Shown here: in pieces, positions 8,559 to 17,820 of the stretch | Numbering within the stretch: the stretch's first letter is position 1 | Layout: each line of letters opens with the position of its first letter | The notes under the pieces: generated by a model | Database searches by the model: none | What the model saw: only the letters and a program-made list of their open reading frames with translations | Told to the model about the DNA's origin: nothing | NCBI GenBank assembly: GCA_029001845.1 | Contig: JAREWP010000070.1 | Span: 58,103-122,102, forward strand | Reading direction: 5' to 3' | Source of the DNA: Candidatus Magnetocorallium paracelense | Lineage (GTDB): Bacteria > Nitrospirota > Thermodesulfovibrionia > Thermodesulfovibrionales > Magnetobacteriaceae | DNA length: 64,000 nt | Position numbers and translations under genes: made by a program

Positions 8559-9248
8559 TCACCTCAATTCTGTCCAATTTGTTTCTGTGGTATCGTCGCT
8601 GTAACCATCCCACTTCCAAAGGTTGAGACCACCCACAAGGGTGCTGATTCTTACACAGTAGCTTATGCCGTCGTTTTGGATGTAAATGGAGCCTTGCGGT
8701 GATACGGAGCCATCGGAAGAAAAGGTAATCGTACCTACACCACCGGATCCAAAGTTGATGCCCGTTGCAGGAATGACAGATGCGTTTGGCCCGTTAGGTG
8801 GGGTTGTACCGCTTCCGTAACCATACATGACATATCCGCCATATTTAGATAAACTGCCTGTTCTGACACATGATGGAATATCGGCATTTGGAGGACTTTG
8901 GTATATATCACCGTTTGGTAAGTAATCGCTGTCTGTGTCTCTACAGGTTCCAAATGTATCCTGGTTCAAGGTTGTCAGATTATCGTCATTATCACCATCG
9001 AATCCGATCATATACCTGCTGTTAAGCGTATCAAATATCATTATATAGTCCCTGCTTTCCTTCATTGCCATTGTTCTGGCCAATCTCATATTATCCATTA
9101 TCTCGCTCGATGCATATCTGGTAGCCATATTTTTTTTATACCTGCCAAATTCAGGCACAGCCAGAAGGGCAAGGATTCCAAGAACAGACATGACGATCAT
9201 CAGTTCGATCAGGGTAAAACCACTGCTATTTAATTTTTTAATTGTCAT
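8559..9248 (-). CDS. fimT: FimT/GspH-type pseudopilin
   Basis: First gene of the minor pilin set. ATG 9248 is preferred over the open start at 9278 because TACAGGAG lies six bases upstream and the protein then begins MTIKKLNSSGFTLIELM, a perfect prepilin leader with a short charged segment. The helix 'VLGILALLAVPEF' and the following 'NMRLARTMAMKE' are typical of GspH/FimT. The rest (about 230 residues total) is a beta-rich head. FimT contributes to minor pilin complexes and in some species binds DNA during transformation. Confidence 0.85.
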   Translation of the reverse strand: MTIKKLNSSGFTLIELMIVMSVLGILALLAVPEFGRYKKNMATRYASSEIMDNMRLARTMAMKESRDYIMIFDTLNSRYMIGFDGDNDDNLTTLNQDTFGTCRDTDSDYLPNGDIYQSPPNADIPSCVRTGSLSKYGGYVMYGYGSGTTPPNGPNASVIPATGINFGSGGVGTITFSSDGSVSPQGSIYIQNDGISYCVRISTLVGGLNLWKWDGYSDDTTETNWTELR

Positions 9249-9529
9249 AAAATACTCCTGTACTTTTGTGTTACTCAATATGTTGTGTTTTAGCTTATTA
9301 TGATATTGTATTTCAGTCTGTAACTTGTATGTTAATATTAAAGCAAAATTGATGCCTAATGTAAAATATGAATGAGATTCTATCTTTTATTATATGATGA
9401 TGGCTTATCTCCGGAGTATTACGGTTGTGATGAGTTGTCGTCCTGTTATGATGCAGAGTCTGCATATTTAAATGTAAGGAATTGGTATTCAATAGAGAAC
9501 ATAAAAGCCATTATCCCCTTTAAGGCGTC

Positions 9530-9574
9530 ATTGTGTAATATACTACATAAAGTTTATGTAGTATATTACACAAT
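9530..9574. repeat. Perfect 45-base palindrome
   Basis: Two 22-base arms (beginning ATTGTGTAATATACTAC) are exact inverted copies around a single central G at 9552. It is A/T-rich and lacks a following U tract. It could be a dimeric-protein binding site, a cruciform, or an interspersed palindrome. Confidence 0.8.
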
Positions 9575-9723
9575 TATAAGGCCGGTTCTCAATACTCGGA
9601 CATTTATAAAGAAAGAATTCCTTATTAATTTTTTCTCACCTTGATGAGGAAAGAATTAAGGTGAAGGATGGCGGTGGAGAAGCGTAATCATATCAATGGC
9701 TGTACGCATCCCCCTCACCCCAA

Positions 9724-9790
9724 CCCTCTCCCCCTTCAAAGGGGGAGAGGGAGCAAAAAATGTAGGTGCAGGCTTTAGCCTGCGCCTACA
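9724..9790. repeat. Two adjacent hairpin repeats
   Basis: CCTCTCCCCCTT / AAGGGGGAGAGG (9724-9751) is followed by TGTAGGTGCAGGCT / AGCCTGCGCCTACA (9761-9790). Such G/C-rich palindromes are typical of scattered intergenic repeat units. No function is evident. Confidence 0.6.
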
Positions 9791-9812
9791 TTTAAAGACA
9801 TCCGTTGAAGGC

Positions 9813-10078
9813 GTTAACTTGAATGCATAGGATTTTTCATTTTTTTTATGCGTCTTTGCGAGGGATCAGAATTTTAGACAAAGGATTCATCTGTCTTTTT
9901 AACGTTCGAATTCATACAAAACAAAACGTCATTCCCGCCTAAGGGACTGCGGGAATGACGGTATCTTGTTTTTGAAACCATAAGTGTTGAAGACAATTGA
10001 ATCCAAAGAGTGAGCAACCGATCAATTGAATATAGGCTCAGACGACATAAAAAAGACCCTCCGAAGAACGTTGACTTA
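9813..10078. repeat. Interspersed repeat E, copy 1 (interrupted)
   Basis: Begins GTTAACTTGAATGCATAGG and ends near GAACGTTGACTT. It aligns throughout with 59898-60094. This copy carries about 70 extra bases (about 9890-9960) that include the hairpin CGTCATTCCCGC / GCGGGAATGACG at 9927-9960, apparently a second repeat inserted into the first. Confidence 0.7.
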
Positions 10079-10223
10079 ATTATACCGGGGGTTCATTGTT
10101 CTTTGCGAGTTTCTCTGCTTTTGCTGCAAGAGTTATTTAAAGGAATTTACCTGCGTTTCTAACCGGCACAATTATTGATAATAACTGTATTGAGATTTAC
10201 GATGCACCACCTTAAGACAGTCG

Positions 10224-10252
10224 TTGAAAAAAGATTAAAAAAAATCTATTAT
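10224..10252 (+). promoter_or_regulatory. Candidate sigma-70-type promoter for the pilY1 unit
   Basis: TTGAAA at 10224-10229 and TATTAT at 10247-10252 are separated by 17 bases, the ideal spacing. The first downstream gene starts at 10384. This is a consensus match only. Confidence 0.4.
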
Positions 10253-10383
10253 ATAACCATTAGATATTGAATAGATATTGAACGTTTTCTGTAAGCTCTC
10301 ACATTTTTAGAAGGAGAAAAGAGATCATTAAATTACTTAATAATAATCTAATTTGCCGACAGGCAAAGAAAAGGAGAAACGTT

Positions 10384-10713
10384 ATGATTACAAAAAACAG
10401 TAAAGGGAAGTTCTTTTTTATTATATTGATCGCTTTATTCATTTTAACCGCCACTTCGTTGTATGGTGCGGACCAGGAAGAGAGCAGGTGGAAAAAAGGG
10501 AAGATTACAAGAATAACCGCCAATTATATTGAGGTCAGTATCGGTGATAAACTGCCTCGAATATATTATCCTGACGCTGATTTCACTATATATGGCCCGG
10601 GCGGAGAAGAGATGCCGGACAAGTTGAGCGTTCTTAAAAATGTTGAGGAGATTCTCTTTAAAGTGAGAGATGGCAAATTAACGATAATAAAGGTTTTCAG
10701 AAGGGCGGACTAA
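10384..10713 (+). CDS. Small exported protein upstream of pilY1
   Basis: A 109-residue protein with a signal peptide (KFFFIILIALFILTATSLYGA, cleavage likely after GA) and a mature domain of about 80 residues. That domain is probably a small beta barrel ('GKITRITANYIEVSIGDKLPRIYY', 'EILFKVRDGKLTIIKV'). ATG 10384 has AAAGGAGA ten bases upstream. It is 43 bases before pilY1 in the same direction, so co-transcription is likely. I do not recognise the family. A periplasmic accessory to PilY1 or pilus assembly is an inference from position only. Confidence 0.75.
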   Translation: MITKNSKGKFFFIILIALFILTATSLYGADQEESRWKKGKITRITANYIEVSIGDKLPRIYYPDADFTIYGPGGEEMPDKLSVLKNVEEILFKVRDGKLTIIKVFRRAD

Positions 10714-10756
10714 AATAAAGGACATCGCCTTTATATACATTTAAAAGGAGGACACG

Positions 10757-13700
10757 ATGAAATATAAGGTATTCATCTTAATCGCATTTAGTGTTTTTGT
10801 CTTATTGGCTCAAAGTACGGAAGCAGCTCCTGATTTAACGCCTGCTCCCGGCAGTTGGGCGAGCCCGACAATATTACCTGACGGAAATGTGGGGACCTTC
10901 TACAGCGAGGACATTACAGCAGGCGGATGCACGCCCTGGTGGGCATGGTGGTGGGGGTGGGACATAACACCCTGGGATGGACTGCCGGCCGGTCTATCCG
11001 ATACTGAAACGGATGACACATATACAATCTCCGGTACTCCTACGACAGCAGGTACGGAGAAGTTTTATCTGGAATACTGGACTTCCTGCGGCGCCTGGTG
11101 GACAGGGGGGTATTATCAAATTACAATTAACGACGTTCCAACTCTGAATATTACAACGGCAACCCTGCCTGACGGTGCTTCGGGAGTGTTCTATTCGACT
11201 ACAATAACAGCGGAAAACGGCACAGGCCCCTATACATGGGCCGTTACCGGCGGAACGCCTCCGCCTGGGCTGAGCTTTACGGACGGTACTCCTACTGCTA
11301 CTTATTCAGGTACGCCAACGACTGCGAATACATATACATTCACTGTTACGGTTACCGATACGGCTACCGCCAATACAGCTTCAAAGGATTATACAGTAGA
11401 TATTGCAAGCGTACAGATTACAACCATTAATCCCCTTGCCGACGGAATGGAAGGTCAGGTATATAATGTAAATATAACAGGGTCCGGTGGCATTGGAACA
11501 TATAATTGGGCCGATTCCGGTAATTTGCCCCCCGGACTGAGTCTTGGCGCCACAGGCACGCCGGCGACGACAATAAGCGGCATACCAACGGCGGCAGGTT
11601 CTTATAATTTTACCATTACACTGACTGACGATATAGGTAATCTGGCAGTAAAGGATTTTACCATAGATATAAACATGAGTGATCTCCAGATTGACACTCA
11701 ACTTCTTGTTCCAGATTCCGGCGCTGTATGCGATCCCTTTACAGCAACCATAACGGCAAGCGGAGGTAATCAGCCATATACATGGGCGATAGCCGCAGGT
11801 CTTCTGCCTCCGGGGCTTTCAATCACCTCAGAGGGTACGCCGACTGCAACGATCTCAGGCACGCCTTCAGAGGCGGACGCATATACGTTTACCGTAGCCC
11901 TGATGGACAATACGGACGTTAAGAGAACAAAAGTGTATACAATCACGACAACAGGCTCGAGTACCGACTGTGTTCCCCAGCTCGACGATTATACTGCTTA
12001 TCCGCCTTTTATTCAATTAACGGAAGTAAAGCCCAATCTTTTGGTGGTTTTGGATAATTCGGGAAGTATGCATGAGTTTGCCTATAAAGATCCCGGCAAA
12101 GGCGGGTCAAGATCGAACAGAGATGACAGCTATGTTCCTACAGTAGATTATTACGGTTATTTTGAGTCGGATTCCATGTACTCATATGCGGCAGATGCTT
12201 TTATAGAGAATCCGGCCGGTACATGGGACGGTAACTTTCTCAACTGGTTAACCATGAGAAGGGTAGATGTGGTGAGGAAAATTTTAACCGGCGGTAAAGT
12301 CACGCCACGAGATGAAGGTTCGACCAACTATCTGAGAGCTGCGGAAGATCCTGACAGGGATTATTGGAAAGAATCCGGCGGCCAGACCTATAGGATTTAC
12401 GCCGGATCGACCTATGAGCAGATCAGGGTGTGTACGGACGGCGGCAGCGGCAATTGCGGAAGCGGAGACGGAGATCTGTACAATGTTCGTATAAATCTGG
12501 GAAACACCGTTCCAACAGGTGTCGTGCATGATACTTATGACGACATAAGGTATGGTCTGATGTTTTTTAACAATAATCACGGCGGATATCTCTCAAGAGC
12601 AATCGGTACGACAACACTGGACAATCTCGTTGCAGATATACAAAACACCGATCCAAGTACATGGACGCCTCTTGGGGAGACAATGTATGAAGCGATCAGA
12701 GTGTATCAGGCGGCAAGCTCGGCCTACAACAGCGGCACATCCTATGCCGGAGACGATCCCTTAGAGCAGGATTGTCAGAATAACTTTGTGCTTATATTAA
12801 CGGATGGTGAATCCACTAAGGACAGAGATATTCCGGGGTCGAACTGGGCCGAGACTGTTTCCGACTCTATGGGTTTTGATGTTTGTGACTATATGGACAG
12901 TATTGCAACAAATGAAGGATACGCCAGCCAGTGTGCTACATCGGCCAATGGATCTGACGGAACATACTATCTGGAAGGCGTTTCATTTTATGCTCATACC
13001 AGTGACTTGAGATCGGATATAGAAGAAACGCAGGATATCACTGTTTACACGGTATTTGCCTTTGACGAATCAACAGTGGGAAAAACGCTTCTAAAAATGG
13101 CTGCCAAATACGGCGGCTTCGATGACTTTGACGGAGACGGGCTTCCCTACAATGACGCCACCTGCGGTACGGCATCGCCCAATGAGTATTGCGCCGAATG
13201 GGACAGCGATGGCGACGGTCTGCCTGACACATATTTCGAGGCCCAGGAGGGGGCTGAATTGAAACAAAAGCTCGAACAGGCTCTAACGGATATACTCAAT
13301 AATATGTCCTCAGGTACATCCGCCACGGTTCTTGCCGCTTCAGGCACCGGAGAGGGCGCGGTTTATCAGGCCTATTTTAATCCAAGCCAGATGGAGGGCG
13401 CAACTGAGATCAAGTGGTTGGGATTTATGCATGGTATGTTAGTTGACAAGTACGGTAACTTACGGGAAGATACTGACAACGATTTCAGGCTGTGTTATGA
13501 TGTAGATGATCCCAGCGGTTGTACCGGACCGGACAAAATCATTCAAATGTTTTATGACGAAGCGCTGGGCAAAACCAGAATCGAAGAATATCCCGGTACT
13601 GTAGACAGCGACGGTAATCCTACGGGAGTTGCAACGATTAAGGAGTTTGATGATCTGAATTATTTGTGGGAGGCCGGAGAACTTCTCTGGAGCATCGATC

Positions 13701-15697
13701 CCGATGACAGAACAATCTACACCAGCACTGACGGCTCGGACTTTCTTACGGGAAACTTCGATGTCTCTAATAAAGCGTTGATAAGACCATACCTGGGGGT
13801 GGCTACCGAAGATGAAGCAGAGGCGATTATACGCTATATCAGAGGTGAAGACGATCCAATCGTTGGAGTGACAACATACGATTACAGACCAAGGACAACG
13901 ACGATAGGAGGTGTTTCGAAAGTGTGGAAGCTCGGCGACAGTGTGTACTCAACACCTACTGTCGTAACCAAGCCTTCAGAGAACTATGATCTCTTATACA
14001 GCGATACGACTTACAGCACCTTTAAAAAAAGGTACAGACACAGGAGACATACTGTTTATCTGGGCGCCAATGACGGGATGCTGCATGCCTTTAACGGAGG
14101 GTTTTATGATTCTGCAAATCTGGAGTTTTGTACAGGCGGTGATGCCGATAATGACGGTTCAATAAATCATTGGGGCGAATGTAGTGCAGACGCGGCGACA
14201 TATCTTGGTAAAGAGCTGTGGTCTTTTATACCTCAAAGCCTTCTCCCTCATCTTAAGTGGCTTACTGATCCGGAATATACGCATGTATACTATGTGGATC
14301 TGCAACCCAAAGTCACGGATGTAAGGATTTTTACCGAAGAGGATGAATGCTCGACTGATTTGTACGACAGCGGCTGTATTCATCCCGGCGGCTGGGGGAC
14401 CGTACTCATCGGAGGAATGAGGTATGGCGGCAGGGACATCACTTATCAGGATTCAACTTGGGTGGAGCCATGGACGTTTCGTTCGGCGTACTTTGCCATC
14501 GATATTACGGATCCTCTGAATCCCGATCTGTTGTGGTCAATACCCAATACTTCTGCTGCAAATACAAGCGGCACACCGGATCTTGGTCTGACAACCTCTT
14601 TTCCGGCAGTTGCAAGAGTGGGAGATCATATGGGAGAGCCCGGTACGTGGTATGTAGTTTTCGGGTCGGGACCTGACGCCGGCGTGAATTCTTACAAAGG
14701 TGTAAGTGAAAGGCAGGCCGGCGTTTATGTGGTCAATCTGAGCACCGGTGAATTGGCCGGAACATTTACGGATCCTGAAAATTTCTCTTTTATGTCTTCG
14801 CCGATTACAGTTGACTTCAATATGGACGCCATGACGGAGGTCGCTTATATTGGCAATACATATTGCCCGGGAACGTCTACATGTCTCAGCCCTAACTGGT
14901 CGGGGAAAATGTACAGAATATCCACCAATAATGGTGATGATGATGTTCTGAATTGGACAATGTCAACCTTGTACGATCCCGGTCAGCCCATTACGGCCTC
15001 TGCAACGGCATCGGTGGATTCTTATGCGAACCCCTGGGTTCTTTTTGGCACTGGCCGATATTTGACGGCAGATGATGTAGACCTTGTGGGTAGTGAGAGC
15101 TGGAGCTTTTTCGGCATTAAAGACTCCTGTAAATTGTGGATGAATCCTTCCTGCACCGATCCAATAGAGGATGAAGATCTTTTCGATGCAGCCAATGTCG
15201 TTGTAACCACTGAGGGAGCCGTATCCGGAGCCGGTTCGATTGGCACATTCGAGGAGCTGAAAGATGACATTGATACGACTAAAGACGGGTGGTATGTAGA
15301 CTTTACAATCGCCGGCGAGAAGTCTCTCTTTAAGCCCGCTGTTTTGGGTGGTGTTGTCATGTGGACAACATATGTTGCAGATACGTCAGACGCCTGTACA
15401 AATCTGGGAAACAGCTATTTATATGCTGTTTATTATAAAACCGGAACCGCAGCCGATGAAGCCGTCATTGGCGTGGAGGATGGTACTGACAATGTAAAGA
15501 GCAAAGATTGGCTCGCCAAGGGAGTACCCTCGGAAATCGGTCTTGCTGCAACAGGGAATTCGGCGGCAAAGGCTTTTATTCAACAGAGTACAGGTACGAT
15601 CGTTCAGATTGGTGAGACACTGCTCGTCGATATACAAAGCGGTTTTGAGGGTTTTAAACAGACAACGGTTCCTTCACCATTTGTCCCGGCTCCCTAA
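10757..15697 (+). CDS. pilY1: PilY1-type pilus tip adhesin with Ig-like N-terminal repeats
   Basis: A 1646-residue secreted protein with signal peptide MKYKVFILIAFSVFVLLAQS. After it come about four putative Ig-like repeats (residues about 25-400) with the signature 'PPGLS....GTPT...GTP..A..Y.FTV'. A VWA-like domain follows, with MIDAS DNSGS (Asp433, Ser435, Ser437) and ILTDGES (Asp683). Two EF-hand-like loops, DFDGDGLPYND and DSDGDGLPDT, lie near 790-820. The C-terminal half is the PilY1/PilC beta-propeller, where DFNMDAMTE (Asp1353 onward) fits the calcium-binding loop that controls pilus retraction in PilY1. Ribosome site AAAAGGAGG precedes ATG. The Ig array at the N-terminus is an addition to the usual PilY1 plan and may present the tip further from the cell. 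Confidence 0.92.
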   Translation: MKYKVFILIAFSVFVLLAQSTEAAPDLTPAPGSWASPTILPDGNVGTFYSEDITAGGCTPWWAWWWGWDITPWDGLPAGLSDTETDDTYTISGTPTTAGTEKFYLEYWTSCGAWWTGGYYQITINDVPTLNITTATLPDGASGVFYSTTITAENGTGPYTWAVTGGTPPPGLSFTDGTPTATYSGTPTTANTYTFTVTVTDTATANTASKDYTVDIASVQITTINPLADGMEGQVYNVNITGSGGIGTYNWADSGNLPPGLSLGATGTPATTISGIPTAAGSYNFTITLTDDIGNLAVKDFTIDINMSDLQIDTQLLVPDSGAVCDPFTATITASGGNQPYTWAIAAGLLPPGLSITSEGTPTATISGTPSEADAYTFTVALMDNTDVKRTKVYTITTTGSSTDCVPQLDDYTAYPPFIQLTEVKPNLLVVLDNSGSMHEFAYKDPGKGGSRSNRDDSYVPTVDYYGYFESDSMYSYAADAFIENPAGTWDGNFLNWLTMRRVDVVRKILTGGKVTPRDEGSTNYLRAAEDPDRDYWKESGGQTYRIYAGSTYEQIRVCTDGGSGNCGSGDGDLYNVRINLGNTVPTGVVHDTYDDIRYGLMFFNNNHGGYLSRAIGTTTLDNLVADIQNTDPSTWTPLGETMYEAIRVYQAASSAYNSGTSYAGDDPLEQDCQNNFVLILTDGESTKDRDIPGSNWAETVSDSMGFDVCDYMDSIATNEGYASQCATSANGSDGTYYLEGVSFYAHTSDLRSDIEETQDITVYTVFAFDESTVGKTLLKMAAKYGGFDDFDGDGLPYNDATCGTASPNEYCAEWDSDGDGLPDTYFEAQEGAELKQKLEQALTDILNNMSSGTSATVLAASGTGEGAVYQAYFNPSQMEGATEIKWLGFMHGMLVDKYGNLREDTDNDFRLCYDVDDPSGCTGPDKIIQMFYDEALGKTRIEEYPGTVDSDGNPTGVATIKEFDDLNYLWEAGELLWSIDPDDRTIYTSTDGSDFLTGNFDVSNKALIRPYLGVATEDEAEAIIRYIRGEDDPIVGVTTYDYRPRTTTIGGVSKVWKLGDSVYSTPTVVTKPSENYDLLYSDTTYSTFKKRYRHRRHTVYLGANDGMLHAFNGGFYDSANLEFCTGGDADNDGSINHWGECSADAATYLGKELWSFIPQSLLPHLKWLTDPEYTHVYYVDLQPKVTDVRIFTEEDECSTDLYDSGCIHPGGWGTVLIGGMRYGGRDITYQDSTWVEPWTFRSAYFAIDITDPLNPDLLWSIPNTSAANTSGTPDLGLTTSFPAVARVGDHMGEPGTWYVVFGSGPDAGVNSYKGVSERQAGVYVVNLSTGELAGTFTDPENFSFMSSPITVDFNMDAMTEVAYIGNTYCPGTSTCLSPNWSGKMYRISTNNGDDDVLNWTMSTLYDPGQPITASATASVDSYANPWVLFGTGRYLTADDVDLVGSESWSFFGIKDSCKLWMNPSCTDPIEDEDLFDAANVVVTTEGAVSGAGSIGTFEELKDDIDTTKDGWYVDFTIAGEKSLFKPAVLGGVVMWTTYVADTSDACTNLGNSYLYAVYYKTGTAADEAVIGVEDGTDNVKSKDWLAKGVPSEIGLAATGNSAAKAFIQQSTGTIVQIGETLLVDIQSGFEGFKQTTVPSPFVPAP

Positions 15698-15714
15698 GCA
15701 GGGATTGTAACGTC

Positions 15715-15749
15715 AGAGAGAGGCAGGTTTTGAGACCTGTCTCTCTTTT
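15715..15749 (+). terminator. Intrinsic terminator after pilY1
   Basis: A strong stem (AGAGAGAGGCAGGT paired with ACCTGTCTCTCT, allowing G-U pairs) is followed by TTTT, starting 17 bases after the pilY1 stop codon. Confidence 0.75.
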
Positions 15750-15845
15750 GCATCAGAAGTCAGGGGGCTTGAGCGCTTATGGGCTTGACAGGGTGGACAG
15801 TTAATGTATGTTTCGCAAAATTCGCAGATAAACCGTATTTCCTTT

Positions 15846-15997
15846 AAAAAAAGCATTTAGCTGTCAGCCATCAGCTATCAGCTTTTAAATTGCAACACTT
15901 TATGGTTCAAAATACATTCACCAATAAGGAGAAACTTATTATTAGCATAACATCAATTCTTTCCTTAGCTGATGGCTGACAGCTAAATGCTTTTTTT
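15846..15997. repeat. Interspersed repeat family B, copy 2 (MITE-like)
   Basis: About 152 bases with near-perfect terminal inverted repeats (AAAGCATTTAGCTGTCAGCC at the left and its inverse at the right). It shares its core with the copies at 4812, 20742 and 56393. It abuts the stop codon of the response regulator at 16002. Confidence 0.8.
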
Positions 15998-16001
15998 AGA
16001 T

Positions 16002-16376
16002 TTAAGCGCCTTTAAGTACTTTTTCTACAACTGCCGGCACCTGATCGGGCTTGACCGGTTTGGTCATCCAGGCCTTGACGCCGACCTTTTTTGCTTCTTT
16101 TTTTATCTCTTCCAGAGACTCGACGGACATAATTATGACAGGCGAGCTTTTATATTCAGGATTTTTACGTATTTCCTGTATCAACTCGATTCCCGATATC
16201 TCCGGCATATGCAGATCGGTTATGATTAAATCGAATTTTTTATTGTTCTTTATTAAATCCATTGCCTGACGGGGATTAGACGCTTCCGAACAAGAATAAC
16301 CCCTTTGCTTTAAAGGAATTGATATGGACAGCCTTGTTGGTTTCGAGTCGTCGACAATGAGTATATTTTTTGACAT
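16002..16376 (-). CDS. Single-domain response regulator (CheY-like)
   Basis: ATG 16376 with GGAGA upstream is preferred. The frame opens further to 16460, but those codons run to the edge of the 134-bp repeat. The protein (about 124 residues) is one receiver domain: acidic pocket VDDSK, phospho-acceptor Asp in ITDLHMPEISG, signalling residue in IIMSVES (the usual T/S position) and Lys in TKPVKPDQ. There is no output domain. It may relay phosphate from the hybrid kinase encoded just upstream (16574-17680), from which it is now separated by the repeat. Confidence 0.88.
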   Translation of the reverse strand: MSKNILIVDDSKPTRLSISIPLKQRGYSCSEASNPRQAMDLIKNNKKFDLIITDLHMPEISGIELIQEIRKNPEYKSSPVIIMSVESLEEIKKEAKKVGVKAWMTKPVKPDQVPAVVEKVLKGA

Positions 16377-16456
16377 AAAGAGTCTCCGACGTGGATTGTT
16401 GAATTCCTGTGTTTTAAGGTTTCTCCTAAGTCCGCTTCTGATTATGGTAAAGTTAT

Positions 16457-16590
16457 TCATGTCATTAACTTAAGGAGCAAAGCACCTCCCGCCTTCAGCG
16501 GCTAAACTCGAAGGCTCCGCTTCGCTGCGCCTTCTCAAACATGACCCGCTTCCGTCGGAAGGTGCTTCACCCCTTAAGTTAATGGTATTG
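16457..16590. mobile_element. 134-bp MITE, copy 1 (TSD gtaaagttat)
   Basis: Non-coding element of 134 bases with terminal inverted repeats of about 34 bases (ends CATTAACTTAAGGAG / CCCCTTAAGTTAATG). The exact 10-base duplication GTAAAGTTAT flanks it at 16447-16456 and 16591-16600. Five further copies are in the window. Its right end overlaps and terminates the kinase gene at 16574-17680. Confidence 0.92.
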
Positions 16591-17680
16591 GTAAAGTTAT
16601 ATTTATAGTAGTCGCGTCCGGTTCCGATGTATCGAGGTTTATGGCGCCCCCGTGAGTGTCTGCTATGAGCCTGGCCGAGTAGGTTCCAAGTCCCGTGCCG
16701 CTGTGTTTGCCCATTGTAACATATTTTTCGAAGAAATTCTCCCTGATTTCGACAGGTACGGTTCCTTTATTACGTATGCTTATGACGTTTCTTTCATTGT
16801 GGGTTAAATGTATCGAAATCCTTTCCCCCTGTGGGGAAGCTTCTACGGCATTGTATATAAGATTGGCCAACATGGAATAACAGAGTAATTCTTCGCCGCT
16901 GATGATAAAGGACCCCTCTTTATCGGCAGGTTTCCCATCCAGTAAAATTTCAACGGTAAGAGTTTTGCTCGAAACGATATCGTTTACATCGTTAAGAATT
17001 TTGTTAACCACTTTGATTATATTAACGGGAGAGGGATGAATCGTATATATGCCTCTTTCCATTTTAAAAAGATCAAGCGAAAGGTTTATCATGTTTAACA
17101 TGCTATACCCCTCTTCTTCTATTATTTTAATGTACTCCTTTTGTTCGTTGCTTATTTCACCTGTCCACGATAAAAGTTGAGTCATGCCGATAATGCCGTT
17201 AAGAGGCGTCTTCAGATCGTGCCGCATTATTCTTTCCACATCTTCTCGGAGTTTGGCGGCTTCTATAAGCTCCTTATTCTGCTCTTCAAGCTTTTTTATG
17301 GCGAATGCAAGAGAGAGATGAGTTTTTACTCTTGCCAGAACGATGGCCGGGTTAAAGGGTTTTGTAATATAATCGACGGCGCCGATATCGAGACCGAGTT
17401 TTTCGTCTTCATCTTCGCCTTTGGCTGTAATAAAGATAACCGGAATATCTTTGGTCTTGTCATTTTCTTTCAGTCGCCTGCAAACTTCATATCCGTCAAT
17501 TTCAGGCATCATAATGTCCAACAAAATGATGTCCGGAAGATTTCCCGATTCAACGATTTTCAGGGCGTCCCCTCCGTTTAAGGCTACCTTTATCTTATAC
17601 TCCCTTTTTATCAATCCCCTGAGTACATCGATATTTTCCGGCGTGTCGTCAACTATAAGAATTGTTTGTTTATCGTTCAT
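16574..17680 (-). CDS. Response regulator-histidine kinase hybrid
   Basis: A 368-residue cytoplasmic protein. The N-terminal receiver domain (1-125) has the acidic pair VDDTP, phospho-acceptor in LLDIMMPEIDG and Lys in TKPFNP. A short coiled coil follows, then a HisKA box MRHDLKTPLNGIIG (phospho-His) and an HATPase_c domain with N box (NLIYNAVEAS) and G2 (HSGTGLGTYSARLI). G1 is weak (ISIRNKGTVP), as in some short kinases. The last residues PIPLT and the stop codon are encoded by the right end of the inserted 134-bp repeat, so the original C-terminus was probably slightly different. It probably signals with the adjacent CheY-like protein. Confidence 0.88.
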   Translation of the reverse strand: MNDKQTILIVDDTPENIDVLRGLIKREYKIKVALNGGDALKIVESGNLPDIILLDIMMPEIDGYEVCRRLKENDKTKDIPVIFITAKGEDEDEKLGLDIGAVDYITKPFNPAIVLARVKTHLSLAFAIKKLEEQNKELIEAAKLREDVERIMRHDLKTPLNGIIGMTQLLSWTGEISNEQKEYIKIIEEEGYSMLNMINLSLDLFKMERGIYTIHPSPVNIIKVVNKILNDVNDIVSSKTLTVEILLDGKPADKEGSFIISGEELLCYSMLANLIYNAVEASPQGERISIHLTHNERNVISIRNKGTVPVEIRENFFEKYVTMGKHSGTGLGTYSARLIADTHGGAINLDTSEPDATTINITLPIPLT

Positions 17681-17820
17681 GGCGCTTCCCTGGCAGATAT
17701 TTTAACTTAATTAATGAAATGAATTCCATCATTGCATTTTAAGAACCACAGGCATTACAATATGCTGTTGTTTTTGTCAGACAGGCGGAATAGGTGAGAT
17801 TTGTCCCGGCTGGATTCAAT

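Larger units (their letters stand above)
9279..10383. other. 1.1-kb gene-free region between divergent pilus operons
   Basis: This gap separates the minus-strand minor pilins from the plus-strand pilY1 unit. It holds a perfect palindrome, two hairpin repeats, repeat E copy 1 and a candidate promoter (all listed separately). The 90-codon open frame at 9372-9644 runs straight through the palindrome and has no ribosome site, so it is not accepted as a gene. Confidence 0.6.

Noticed and set aside
9372..9644. 90-codon open frame on the plus strand
   Set aside because: No ribosome site, no recognisable content, and it reads straight through a perfect palindrome.
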